Assembly: GCF_963677035.1 (NCBI RefSeq) | Contig: NZ_OY781472.1 | Coordinates: 1,302,001-1,366,000, forward strand | From: an uncultured Hyphomonas sp. | Lineage (GTDB): Bacteria; Pseudomonadota; Alphaproteobacteria; Caulobacterales; Hyphomonadaceae | Direction of reading: 5' to 3' | Length of the DNA: 64,000 nucleotides | Part shown: positions 25,073-33,725 of the stretch, piece after piece | Numbering within the stretch: the stretch's first letter is position 1 | How the letters are laid out: the number at the start of each line of letters is the position of its first letter | Position numbers and translations under genes: made by a program | The notes under the pieces: model-generated | Seen by the model: only the letters and a program-made list of their open reading frames with translations | Database searches by the model: none | What the model was told of the DNA's origin: nothing

Positions 25073-25645
25073 TCAGCGCGGGGCGCGTTTCGCCAGGATC
25101 CGCTGCAGCGTGCGCCGGTGCATGTTCAGGCGGCGGGCTGTTTCTGAAACATTGTGATTGCACAGTTCATAGACGCGCTGAATGTGTTCCCAGCGGACCC
25201 GGTCGGCTGACATCGGGTTTTCCGGCGGTGCAGGCTTTTCATCGGTTGTGGCCGTGAGGGCGCGGATGATGTCTTCGACGTCGGCCGGTTTCGACAGGTA
25301 ATCCACTGCGCCGGCCTTAACCGCTGCGACGGCGGTGGCGATGGCGCCATATCCGGTCAGGATGACGGCGCGGGCATCCGGGCGGCTCTTCTGCAGCACT
25401 TCCACCACATCAAGGCCGCTGCCGTCTTCCAGGCGCAGGTCGAGCACGGCGAAAGCAGGCGGGTTGAGGCGGGCAATATCCTTGCCTTCGGCCACATTGG
25501 TCACCGCCGATACGATGAATCCCCGCTGGGCGAGGGCACGGGCCAGACGCTGTACGAACGGGCCATCATCATCCATGACGAGGCAAGAGCGATCTTCTAT
25601 GCCCTCCAGGCTGTCATGAAGATTGATATTTACCGGCCGTTCCAT
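25073..25645 (-). CDS. regA: RegA/ActR/PrrA-type response regulator
   Basis: A 190-aa redox response regulator. The receiver domain has an acidic pocket (Asp25-27), phospho-acceptor Asp69 in FAVLDLRLEDGSG, and the switch residues in ILTGYGAI and LSKPADV. The C-terminal Fis-type helix-turn-helix is HNVSETARRLNMHRRTLQRIL, the most conserved part of the RegA family. RegA activates aerobic/anaerobic switch genes (oxidases, carbon and nitrogen fixation, electron carriers). It follows regB by 48 bp in the same direction, so the two are likely co-transcribed. Confidence 0.94.
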   Translation of the reverse strand: MERPVNINLHDSLEGIEDRSCLVMDDDGPFVQRLARALAQRGFIVSAVTNVAEGKDIARLNPPAFAVLDLRLEDGSGLDVVEVLQKSRPDARAVILTGYGAIATAVAAVKAGAVDYLSKPADVEDIIRALTATTDEKPAPPENPMSADRVRWEHIQRVYELCNHNVSETARRLNMHRRTLQRILAKRAPR

Positions 25646-25693
25646 GCTCAGCTTCCCTAGCTACCTGATTCTTTTATAGGGCTTCCAATTCAA

Positions 25694-27076
25694 TTAATCC
25701 AACGCGGATGCTTCAAGAGCTGCACGTGGCCAGAGCGCCTGAACGATGGCGCCCTTGCGGGGTGGGGTGCGGTTCCTGGTGGCGATCCGGCCGCCGGTTC
25801 TTTCAATCAGGGTTTTTGCAATAAAGAAGCCAAGTCCCATGTCTCCGCCGCCCAGATGGGCCTCGCTCCGCTCGGAGACATAAGGCTCTCCCAGTTTCGG
25901 CAGGACTTCCTGTGCAAAGCCTGGCCCGTCATCGCTGATCGAGATCATGATCTGGTCTGCCGTCCAGCTCGCCTGCGCAGTGACCTGGGAATCGGCGAAA
26001 CTGACGGCATTTTCCACAAAGGCGCTGATGGCGTGCAGGATTTCGGGACTGCGATTGAGAATGGGCGGGCGGGTGTCGTCTTCCTCGCCGGGGCGGACAA
26101 CCACGTCCACAGCGACGCCAAGGCCTTTGAAGGGGGCGGCGGCCTCGGCGACCAGCGCATCCAGCGTTACGCGGGCATGGACGATGTCGGTGGCTTCGCG
26201 GGCTTCCCGGATTGTCGCGAGGATGTTGCGGCACCGGTCTGCCTGTTCGGCCAGCAGGGTGAGGTCCTCGTATTTCGGGTCGTCTTCGGGGGTTTCGGCC
26301 AGCAATTCCTTGGCAACGAGGTGGATCGTGGCGAGCGGCGTGCCGAGCTCATGCGTGGTCATGGCGGACATCGCGCCAATCGCGGAGAGCTTCTGTTCCC
26401 GCGCCATCACGATGCTGGCAGCATCTAGCGCGCGTACAAGCTTCGCCTCGTCCTGGCTGACACGCCCGGCGGAGACGGCGAAAAACACAACGCCAACGGC
26501 AAGGGCCGAAAACTGTCCAAGGTGGAACAGGGGCGGCAGCTCCACCATGGCCCCATTGAGCCAGGGCAAGGGCAGGGGAATCAGTGGCATCAGGGCCGCA
26601 AGGGTCAGCGCCAGCAGGGCGATCAGGATGGCCCGTTTGGGTGACAGGCTGAGCGCGGCCACTGTGACGGGCGCGACCAGCAGGAGCAGGAAGGGGTTCG
26701 ACAGGCCGCCGGTCACCGTGACCAGCGCGGCCAGCTGTACCGTATCGAAAGCCAGCTGGAGCGATGCCTCCCACCCGCGCGTCAGGCGCTGGCTCTGGAA
26801 GGCGAAAGACAGAAAGACGTTCAGCCACGCAGAGGCGGCGATGATGGCGAGGCACGCCGCCAGCGGCAGGTCGAACTGCAGCACGAAGGTTACGAACAGC
26901 ACGGCGGCTGTCTGTCCGGCAACGGCCAGCCAGCGCAGGGTGATGAACGTCCGCAATCGCGTCCGGCCAAGGGCCGACTGGGCCGACCCAAGCCCTTCCG
27001 GGGCGAGGGTAAAGATGGCATCGTCGAAGCCGAGCCGGTCGGCGCGGTTCGTATCCTGGCGGGACAGATCACTCAT
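25694..27076 (-). CDS. regB: RegB/ActS/PrrB-type redox sensor histidine kinase
   Basis: Taken from the ATG at 27076 the kinase is 460 aa; a start at 27142 would clash with the divergent SCO gene. It has six membrane helices (about 45-205), the quinone-binding motif GGLSNPF at 123-129, the H box TTHELGTPLATI with His242, and N and G boxes (ENAVSFAD, DDGPGF, GGGDMGLGFFIAKTL). Cys282 in DRCRNIL lies 40 residues after the phospho-His, as does the redox-active Cys265 in Rhodobacter RegB, so redox sensing is probably kept. Partner: RegA immediately downstream. Confidence 0.93.
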   Translation of the reverse strand: MSDLSRQDTNRADRLGFDDAIFTLAPEGLGSAQSALGRTRLRTFITLRWLAVAGQTAAVLFVTFVLQFDLPLAACLAIIAASAWLNVFLSFAFQSQRLTRGWEASLQLAFDTVQLAALVTVTGGLSNPFLLLLVAPVTVAALSLSPKRAILIALLALTLAALMPLIPLPLPWLNGAMVELPPLFHLGQFSALAVGVVFFAVSAGRVSQDEAKLVRALDAASIVMAREQKLSAIGAMSAMTTHELGTPLATIHLVAKELLAETPEDDPKYEDLTLLAEQADRCRNILATIREAREATDIVHARVTLDALVAEAAAPFKGLGVAVDVVVRPGEEDDTRPPILNRSPEILHAISAFVENAVSFADSQVTAQASWTADQIMISISDDGPGFAQEVLPKLGEPYVSERSEAHLGGGDMGLGFFIAKTLIERTGGRIATRNRTPPRKGAIVQALWPRAALEASALD

Positions 27077-27140
27077 TTGTGTCTTATGCGGCAGCGTGAC
27101 GCCCTCGCCAAGCGGTAGGTGGCCGTCATAGAGGAAGGTC

Positions 27141-27752
27141 ATGATCAGATTTCGTTTGTCCGCCGCCATGCTGGCCGCGCTGCTCGCTGCCTGCAGTCCC
27201 GCAAAACCTGCTGAGCCTACTGCCGGGGGCGCGTCTGCGGGCTGCATGTCCCGTGCGTATCCCAATATTGGCGGGCCGATTTCGCTGGTAAATCAGGACG
27301 GCGAACAGGTGACCCAGGACACCTATAAAGGCCATCCGACGCTGATTTATTTCGGTTTTACCTATTGTCCGGATGTCTGCCCGATGACTCTGGTGACCGT
27401 GAAACGGGCCTATGACCGCCTGCCGGAGGATGTCACCCCGCCGCAGACGCTGCTGATATCCATCGATCCGGAACGGGATACGCCCGAGCAGCTGGCGCAA
27501 TATGTGTCGACCAAAGCTTTCCCGGACAATCTGCAGGGCCTGACCGGAACGCCGGAACAGGTCCGCGAGGCCGCCGACGCCTTCCTGGCGGATTACTCAC
27601 GAATCGAGCAGCCCGGCAGTGAAAGCGAATATTCGATGGATCACACGTCGCTGCTGTACCTGATGGATGAAGACTGGAAGCTGAAAACCTTCTTCACCCA
27701 TGAGGACACCGACGAGTCGATCTCGACCTGTCTCACTGAAATACTGGAATAG
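27141..27752 (+). CDS. senC: SCO1/SenC family copper chaperone lipoprotein
   Basis: A 203-aa SCO-family thioredoxin-fold protein that delivers copper to the CuA site of cytochrome c oxidase or acts as a thiol reductant. Lipobox LLAAC places the lipid anchor at Cys18, facing the periplasm. The copper ligands are present: Cys76 and Cys80 in YCPDVCP and His168 in MDHTS. A GAGGAAGG site precedes the ATG. The gene is divergent from regB, as senC is linked to regBA in Rhodobacter, which supports a shared respiratory role. It is convergent with the 3-hydroxybutyrate dehydrogenase gene. Confidence 0.93.
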   Translation: MIRFRLSAAMLAALLAACSPAKPAEPTAGGASAGCMSRAYPNIGGPISLVNQDGEQVTQDTYKGHPTLIYFGFTYCPDVCPMTLVTVKRAYDRLPEDVTPPQTLLISIDPERDTPEQLAQYVSTKAFPDNLQGLTGTPEQVREAADAFLADYSRIEQPGSESEYSMDHTSLLYLMDEDWKLKTFFTHEDTDESISTCLTEILE

Positions 27753-27768
27753 CCCGGGCCGCAGGGGC

Positions 27769-28551
27769 CTAGTGGGCCGTCCAGCCGCCATCGATCGGGA
27801 GCAGGGCGCCATTGATCTGGTCTGCTGCCGGTGAGCAAAGGACTGCCGCCATTTCGCCGATCTGCTCGGCCGTGACGAATTCCTTGGTCGGCTGGGCTGC
27901 AAGGATCACGTTTTTCACAACTTCGTCCTCGCTGATGCCGCGTGCCTTGGCCGTATCGGCGATCTGAGCGTCAACCAGCGGCGTGTGGACATAGCCGGGG
28001 CAGATCGCGTTGCAGCGGACGCCATGGGTTGCCCCTTCAAGGGCGACCGTTTTGGTCAGGCCGGCAATTCCGTGTTTGGCCGCGACGTAGGCTGCCTTGT
28101 AGGGCGAGGCGACAAGCGCGTGGGCCGAAGCGGTCTGGATGATCCGGCCCCAACCCTTTTCCTTCATGCCGGGCAGGCTCAGGCGGATGGTGTGGAATGA
28201 GGCGGACAGGTTCAGGGCGATGATCAAGTTCCACTTGTCGACCGGGAAGTCCTCGATCGGTGCCACGTGCTGAATACCGGCATTGTTGACCAGGATATCG
28301 GCGCCGCCGAACTCACTCTGCACATAGTCCATCATGTTTTCGATGGCAGGAATGCGGGTGAGGTCTGCGCTGGAATAGCCGACCATGACGGAATGCTCCG
28401 CCGCCAGGGACCGTTTCAGCGCATCGATCTCTCCGGAATCTCCGAAGCCGTTGAGCACGATGTTGCAGCCTTCCGCCGCCAGCCGGGTCGCGATGGCTTT
28501 GCCGATCCCGCTCGTGGAACCCGTGATAAGGGCTGTTTTACCTTTCAGCAT
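27769..28551 (-). CDS. bdhA: D-3-hydroxybutyrate dehydrogenase
   Basis: A 260-aa SDR that oxidises (R)-3-hydroxybutyrate to acetoacetate with NAD, the first step in using depolymerised PHB. The ATG at 28551 has an AAGGAG site. TGSTSGIG is the cofactor loop; NNAGIQHVAPIEDFP and SAHALVASPYKAAYVAAKHG carry the catalytic residues in the pattern typical of BdhA, ending with NGALLPIDGGWTAH. Together with phaB and phaR about 10 kb away it suggests an active PHB cycle. Confidence 0.93.
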   Translation of the reverse strand: MLKGKTALITGSTSGIGKAIATRLAAEGCNIVLNGFGDSGEIDALKRSLAAEHSVMVGYSSADLTRIPAIENMMDYVQSEFGGADILVNNAGIQHVAPIEDFPVDKWNLIIALNLSASFHTIRLSLPGMKEKGWGRIIQTASAHALVASPYKAAYVAAKHGIAGLTKTVALEGATHGVRCNAICPGYVHTPLVDAQIADTAKARGISEDEVVKNVILAAQPTKEFVTAEQIGEMAAVLCSPAADQINGALLPIDGGWTAH

Positions 28552-28644
28552 GATGGTCTCCTTGAGCGGCCGTTGCGCCATGATAGAAATAGGGCCGGTC
28601 TCCGGCCGGGTCACCACAATAATCACACAGGATTATCAGGAATC

Positions 28645-29076
28645 ATGGGCGGAGAAATTGGTGCTTTTGTCGAGGCGTTCCCAAGATTCCTGATCTGGAC
28701 GGCCAGTGCTGGTGTGATGCTGGTCGTTTCCAGCACAATTTATGTTCTGCTGACGCCCTGGAAGGAGTTTGCAGAGGTCAAGCGTGGGAACACCGCGGCG
28801 GGCCTCGCTCTCGGCGGGGCGATAGCGGGCCTCGCCCTGCCGATGTCGTCGGCGCTTGCCTCCAGCATCACCCTGGTCGACTTTGCCATCTGGGGCGTGG
28901 TTGCGCTGTTGTTGCAGCTGATCGTTTACCGGCTGGTGGATCTTCTGCTGGGCGGACTGCCGAGGCGGATCGAGCAGGATGAATTGGGCGCAGCGGCTGT
29001 TCTTGTGTCTGCAAAACTCGCCTCTGCCCTCATTCTTGCCGCAGGATTGTGGGATCCTGCGTTGCAGAGATTCTGA
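28645..29076 (+). CDS. DUF350 family membrane protein
   Basis: A 143-aa protein with four membrane helices, starting at the ATG at 28645 behind AGGA. The KRGNTAAGLALGGAIAGLA segment, with internal helix repeats, is the DUF350 (YjfL-like) signature. Function is unknown. The serine protease gene starts 21 bp after its stop and overlaps pyrF, so DUF350-protease-pyrF may be one transcript. Confidence 0.85.
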   Translation: MGGEIGAFVEAFPRFLIWTASAGVMLVVSSTIYVLLTPWKEFAEVKRGNTAAGLALGGAIAGLALPMSSALASSITLVDFAIWGVVALLLQLIVYRLVDLLLGGLPRRIEQDELGAAAVLVSAKLASALILAAGLWDPALQRF

Positions 29077-29097
29077 TCTGAGGAGCCTGTAAAGCGC

Positions 29098-29919
29098 GTG
29101 CGTAAGTTCGATTGGCTGCTTTATGTGTCGGTGCTTGGCCTGGTCGTCTTCGTCCTGTTTGCGCAGGGCGATCATGCCGACGCCCCGGAAGCGCCGCCGA
29201 CTGTACTGGAAGCGGATGGCCCGACGCTGCCGCCGCCCTCTCCGTTCGATGAGCAGATCCTGATTCAGGTGGATGCCCCGAAAGACGGGATCGGCACGGC
29301 CTTCGCGGTTAACCGGAAAGGCCAGTGGATTACCGCCCGTCACGTGGTCGATGGTTGTGATTCCGTCGGCCTGCTCGTCGCGCCCGGCCAGTATGTTCCG
29401 GTGGAGTCGGTTACCCTCGATCCGGAGCATGATCTCGCGCTGATATCCACGGGCCGTAGCCCCAATCCAGTCGAGCTGGACCTTGCGACGCCGCTGCGGA
29501 TCGGCCTGGAAGGCTATCATGTCGGCTATCCGCAAGGCAGGCCGGGCGAAGTGGCGACGCGGCTTATGTCGCGGTCCAACATGATCACGCGCGGCCGGCG
29601 CGAGAGTTCGGAACCGATCCTGGCCTGGGCCGAGTTTGGCCGTACGAGGGGGCTGACCGGGACGCTGGGCGGCATTTCGGGCGGTCCGGTCTTCGACGCG
29701 GCAGGCCGTGTCCGCGGTGTGATTGTTGCGGAAAGTCCGCGCCGAGGACGCATCTACACAACCTCCCCAGCGTCGGTCGAAGCGTTCCTGACACGTCTCA
29801 ATGTAAGCCCGGAAGGCGGCCCGGCGGAGGCCTTTGACGAGGAGACCTACGGGCCGCGTTCCGACAATGCCCGGCGTCTGTTGCAAGTGGTTAAGGTTGC
29901 CTGCAAGGTAACGCCATGA
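29098..29919 (+). CDS. Membrane-anchored trypsin-like serine protease
   Basis: A 273-aa chymotrypsin-fold protease starting at GTG 29098. An N-terminal helix (about residues 5-22) anchors it, and a Pro/Ala-rich linker precedes the catalytic domain in the periplasm. The triad is visible: His82 in TARHVVDGC, Asp112 in PEHDLALI and Ser194 in GGISGGPVFD. No PDZ domain follows, unlike DegP/DegS. Its TGA overlaps the pyrF ATG (ATGA), so the two are co-translated. The target is unknown; a quality-control or signalling protease is plausible. Confidence 0.85.
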   Translation: MRKFDWLLYVSVLGLVVFVLFAQGDHADAPEAPPTVLEADGPTLPPPSPFDEQILIQVDAPKDGIGTAFAVNRKGQWITARHVVDGCDSVGLLVAPGQYVPVESVTLDPEHDLALISTGRSPNPVELDLATPLRIGLEGYHVGYPQGRPGEVATRLMSRSNMITRGRRESSEPILAWAEFGRTRGLTGTLGGISGGPVFDAAGRVRGVIVAESPRRGRIYTTSPASVEAFLTRLNVSPEGGPAEAFDEETYGPRSDNARRLLQVVKVACKVTP

Positions 29920-30815
29920 GCGATTTTGCGACCCGACTGATCGCCGGTGCCCGCCGGCTCGGCCCGTTATGTGTCGGGATCGATCCGCATCCCGGAAAAA
30001 TCCCGGATCTTTTCGGCGGCGACACGCCAGACGGATTGGCCGCCTGGGGCGAGGCTGTTGTTGCAGCCGCGGCAGGCCGGGTTACCGTTGTGAAACCGCA
30101 GGTCGGCCTGTTTGAGCGGCACGGCCCGGACGGCATGCTGTCGCTGCAGCGTGTCTGCCAGGCAGCGAAAGAGGCTGGCCTTCTGGTTATTGCAGACGCG
30201 AAGCGCGGTGATATCGGGTCCACGGCGAAGGGATATGCGCTCGCCTATCTTTCCCCGGCTGCGCCGTTCCCGTCAGACGCGGTGACCGTGAACCCCTATA
30301 TGGGCCTCGATACGCTGGAACCGTTTCTCGAACAGGCTGAAGCGAACGGGAAGGGCGTTGTCGTCCTCGCGCGCACCTCCAATCCGGGTTCCTCAGATTT
30401 TCAGGCCCGCGATCTGGAAGGCGCCCCGCTCTATGCCCGTGTGGTTGAAGCGCTGGCGCCGGCAATCGAGCGGCTGAAGGGGGCAGATGGCTGGTCCAGC
30501 CTGATGCTTGTCGCCGGGGCGACGGGGCCGGAGGAAGCGCGCCATCTGCGCCAGCTCGCCCCGAATGCTCTGTTCCTCGTGCCCGGTTATGGCGCGCAAG
30601 GCGGCGGGGCGGCCGATGCGCTGGCCGGTTTCAGGCGCGCGGGCAACCGGCTTGAAGGCGGCGTGGTGAATGCCTCGCGCTCGGTCACATTCCCGGACGG
30701 GGCAGAGTCCGCGGCAACCCAGGCGGACTGGGCCGGAATCGTTGAGGCAGCCATAGACGAAGCCCAGGCAGACCTGTCGAAGCATGCTGGCAGCACGTCT
30801 GCCATTCCGGCCTGA
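29916..30815 (+). CDS. pyrF: Orotidine 5'-phosphate decarboxylase (type 2)
   Basis: A 299-aa OMP decarboxylase of the longer type 2 group, catalysing the last step of UMP synthesis. The catalytic DxKxxD element is ADAKRGDIGSTA, and the N terminus CVGIDPHPGKIPDLF is characteristic. The start overlaps the protease stop by 4 bp. The pathway partner pyrD is also in this window at 56.6 kb but in a separate operon. Confidence 0.95.
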   Translation: MSDFATRLIAGARRLGPLCVGIDPHPGKIPDLFGGDTPDGLAAWGEAVVAAAAGRVTVVKPQVGLFERHGPDGMLSLQRVCQAAKEAGLLVIADAKRGDIGSTAKGYALAYLSPAAPFPSDAVTVNPYMGLDTLEPFLEQAEANGKGVVVLARTSNPGSSDFQARDLEGAPLYARVVEALAPAIERLKGADGWSSLMLVAGATGPEEARHLRQLAPNALFLVPGYGAQGGGAADALAGFRRAGNRLEGGVVNASRSVTFPDGAESAATQADWAGIVEAAIDEAQADLSKHAGSTSAIPA

Positions 30816-30936
30816 TATCAGGCTGGTCTCTATCCTAGGGTCACGCCTCGACAAACCCTCATGAAAGACTAGCATTGCGATTACGAAAGCGGCGCTAAGA
30901 CCGCTTCTGCACAATGTCGACGGGAGGAACACCGAC

Positions 30937-33087
30937 ATGGCCGCTTGGAGTCGTATTTTTCTGGCAGGATCTGCGCTGGCTTTGCTGGCTGCATGTGGTC
31001 CGAAGGAAACAGCCCCTGCACCGGAAGATAAGGGATTTGCGGCGGTGGATACCGCGCGGATCGAAACGGCATCGGGCGGCGCCGAATGGCTGACCTATGG
31101 CGGCACGTATGATGAGCAGCGCTATTCGACGCTGGACGCGATCAACACCGGCAATGTCGACCAGCTGGGCGTCGCATGGACGTTTGACCTGGCCACCAAC
31201 CGGGGTGTGGAAGCGACGCCGATCGTCGTCGACGGTGTGATGTATGTCACGTCGGCCTGGAGCGTTGTGTATGCCCTGGATGCAAAGACAGGCGCCCTTC
31301 TGTGGGAACACGACCCGGATGTGGATCGCTCAGTAGGCGTCAATGCCTGCTGCGATGTCGTGAACCGGGGCGTCGCGGTCTATGATGGCAAGATCTATGT
31401 CGGCATAATTGACGGCCGCCTGCAGGCGCTGGATGCGGTGACAGGCGACCTCGTCTGGGAAACGGTGACGGTCGACCAGTCCAAGCCTTACACAATCACC
31501 GGCGCGCCGCGTGTGGTGAACGGCAAAGTTCTGATCGGGAATGGCGGCGCCGAGCTGGGGGTCCGCGGGTATATCTCTGCCTATGACGCGGAGACCGGCG
31601 ATCGGGTCTGGCGCTTCTACACCGTGCCAAACCCGCAGAAACAGCCGGATGGCGAAGTCTCTGATGCGGCCTTCGAAAAGATCGGCAATGTCACCTGGGG
31701 CGATGAAGGTGCCTGGGTGACGGACGGCGGCGGCGGCACGGTCTGGGATTCCATCGTCTATGACGACGTGAACGACCAGATCATTTTCGGCGTCGGCAAT
31801 GGGTCGCCATGGAACCGCACGTTCCGCGACCCGTCAGGCGGGGACAATCTGTTCCTGTCTTCCATCGTCGCGGTTGATGCGGATACCGGAGAATACAAGT
31901 GGCACTTCCAGACAACGCCCGGCGACAATTGGGATTATACTGCCACGCAGTCGATTATCCTGGCTGACCTGCCGCTTGGACCGGACGGGGCCAGCCGCCG
32001 CGTCGCGATGCAGGCACCGAAAAATGGCTTTTTCTATGTGATCGACGCCGCGACAGGTGAATTCATCTCCGGCGATGCATTCGGACCGCTGAACTGGGCA
32101 ACCGGCCTCGATGAGAATGGCCGCCCTATCGAAGTTGCAGCGGCCCGTTATGGCAAGGAACCGTATCAGCAGCTGCCGGGGCCGCTTGGGGCGCACAACT
32201 GGCACCCGATGGCCTTCGACCCGGATCTCAACCTGGCCTATATTCCGGCCCAGGAAATTCCGCAGGCCTACGCAGAAGATCCGCTTTTCTATTCCAAGGA
32301 CGTGGCCTGGAATACGGGCGCAGACTTCTCGGCCGGCGTGCCACCGATTGCCACGCCGGAAGTGGCGAAGTTCCTTCGCTCAACCCTGAAGGGCCGCCTC
32401 ATCGCCTGGGATCCCGTGGCCCGCGCGCCGCGCTGGACCGTGGAGCATGAGAATGCCTGGAATGGCGGCGTGCTGGCGACGGCTGGCGGCCTTGTCTTCC
32501 AGGGCAAGCTGAACGGCCAGTTCGTTGCCTATGATGCAGCCACCGGCGAGAAGCTGTGGGAATATAATGTGAAGTCCGGCGCTGGCGCCGGACCCGGCAC
32601 CTATATGATCGATGACGAACAGTATGTGACCATTGCTACGGGGTGGGGCAGTGCATTCGCGCTCTCGGCCGGGTTTGCCTATGACGATTCGGTGCCGTCG
32701 ACGGTTGGCAAAGTGGTCACTTTCAAGCTCGGAGGAACCGGTCAGATTGCCGATGCGGGCCTGCCGCCAATCGACCGTACACCCAAGGCTGAACCGTTCG
32801 GGACGGATGCTCAACTGGCGGAAGGCGTTGTGGACTTTGCCCGCAACTGCGCGGTTTGCCACGGCCCGCTGGCCGTCAGTTCCGGCGTCCTGCCGGACCT
32901 GCGCTGGTCGACCGTTTCTGCAGACCCGGAAGCCTGGAGGGGCGTCGTGCTGGAAGGGCACCGCGCTGCAAACGGCATGGTCTCGTTCTCAGAGTATCTG
33001 GACGAAGACGATGTTGAGGCGATCCGGGCCTATGTGCTGGCCCAGGCCCATGCAGCCGCGCCGGCACAGGATGACGGAGCGGAGTAG
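30937..33087 (+). CDS. PQQ-dependent quinohemoprotein alcohol dehydrogenase, lipoprotein
   Basis: A 716-aa type II/III quinoprotein alcohol dehydrogenase. GGGAGG precedes the ATG. Lipobox LLAAC suggests membrane attachment on the periplasmic side. The eight-bladed propeller includes the vicinal Cys pair in NACCDVVNRG that contacts PQQ, and GDNWDYTATQ. The C-terminal domain carries one heme c site, CAVCH, near residue 645. Such enzymes oxidise primary alcohols and feed electrons to cytochrome c or quinone. No PQQ synthesis gene lies in the window, so cofactor comes from elsewhere in the genome or outside. Confidence 0.94.
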   Translation: MAAWSRIFLAGSALALLAACGPKETAPAPEDKGFAAVDTARIETASGGAEWLTYGGTYDEQRYSTLDAINTGNVDQLGVAWTFDLATNRGVEATPIVVDGVMYVTSAWSVVYALDAKTGALLWEHDPDVDRSVGVNACCDVVNRGVAVYDGKIYVGIIDGRLQALDAVTGDLVWETVTVDQSKPYTITGAPRVVNGKVLIGNGGAELGVRGYISAYDAETGDRVWRFYTVPNPQKQPDGEVSDAAFEKIGNVTWGDEGAWVTDGGGGTVWDSIVYDDVNDQIIFGVGNGSPWNRTFRDPSGGDNLFLSSIVAVDADTGEYKWHFQTTPGDNWDYTATQSIILADLPLGPDGASRRVAMQAPKNGFFYVIDAATGEFISGDAFGPLNWATGLDENGRPIEVAAARYGKEPYQQLPGPLGAHNWHPMAFDPDLNLAYIPAQEIPQAYAEDPLFYSKDVAWNTGADFSAGVPPIATPEVAKFLRSTLKGRLIAWDPVARAPRWTVEHENAWNGGVLATAGGLVFQGKLNGQFVAYDAATGEKLWEYNVKSGAGAGPGTYMIDDEQYVTIATGWGSAFALSAGFAYDDSVPSTVGKVVTFKLGGTGQIADAGLPPIDRTPKAEPFGTDAQLAEGVVDFARNCAVCHGPLAVSSGVLPDLRWSTVSADPEAWRGVVLEGHRAANGMVSFSEYLDEDDVEAIRAYVLAQAHAAAPAQDDGAE

Positions 33088-33117
33088 CGCGTTCGTGCTT
33101 TCCGATGAAACCTGTAG

Positions 33118-33136
33118 CGCGGCCTGATGGGCCGCG
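33118..33136 (+). terminator. Hairpin after the alcohol dehydrogenase gene
   Basis: cgcggcc (33118-33124) pairs with ggccgcg (33130-33136) around tgatg, followed by the weak tract ttactgttt. It lies 30 bases after the alcohol dehydrogenase stop and just before the TerB-like ORF start. Termination is likely but inefficient by sequence. Confidence 0.45.
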
Positions 33137-33149
33137 TTACTGTTTCCGG

Positions 33150-33689
33150 ATGCAAGTGCTGCTGTTCCTGTTGGGTATTCTGGTCGCGATCGGTGTGTGG
33201 TCGTGGCGCCTCCACATGGCGCGGGACGGCCTGCACGAGGCTGGCAAACTGGCCCGGACGGCCATCAATATGCCACGCAAGCTGGCATTCCAGTACAGGG
33301 CGGGGAAGGGCGGGCTGAGCCTGATCGAAGACCCGCGCGAAGCCGCAGCCATCATGATGATGGAAATTGCCCGCGCGCGTGGCGGGCCGCTGACAGAGAA
33401 CCAGACGGCAGCGATTGATCGCGAGATCATGCATCATTTCGAATTCGGCCAGGAGGAGGCTGACGCTCTGACGGCGCATGCCGCCTGGGCCACAAATTCA
33501 GCGCCTCCGCCCGCCCAAACCATGCGCAAGCTGAGCCAGCTGATCATGTCATCCTCCGTGCTCGGCACTAAGGAGATCATCGACCTGGATGCGATGTTGG
33601 TGTCGGTGTCCGAAGCCGAAGGCCTGCCGACGCGCGATCAGTTGGCACTGCTTCAGGTGTACCGCGACAGGGCGGGTTTGAAGACCTGA
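33150..33689 (+). CDS. TerB-like domain protein with N-terminal membrane helix
   Basis: A 179-aa protein starting MQVLLFLLGILVAIGVWSW, a single membrane anchor. The rest is helical and acidic, with EDPREAAAIMMMEIARA, then HHFEFGQEEADALTAHAAW and a second helical set ending QVYRDRAGL. This pattern resembles the TerB/DjlA N-terminal helical domain, whose molecular role is unclear. The sulfotransferase-like gene begins 36 bp later. Start choice: the ATG at 33150 begins directly at the membrane helix; an upstream start at 33105 lies in the terminator region. Confidence 0.7.
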   Translation: MQVLLFLLGILVAIGVWSWRLHMARDGLHEAGKLARTAINMPRKLAFQYRAGKGGLSLIEDPREAAAIMMMEIARARGGPLTENQTAAIDREIMHHFEFGQEEADALTAHAAWATNSAPPPAQTMRKLSQLIMSSSVLGTKEIIDLDAMLVSVSEAEGLPTRDQLALLQVYRDRAGLKT

Positions 33690-33725
33690 TTTGCACCGGC
33701 CCTGATCTGGAACTAGGTCTATGGC

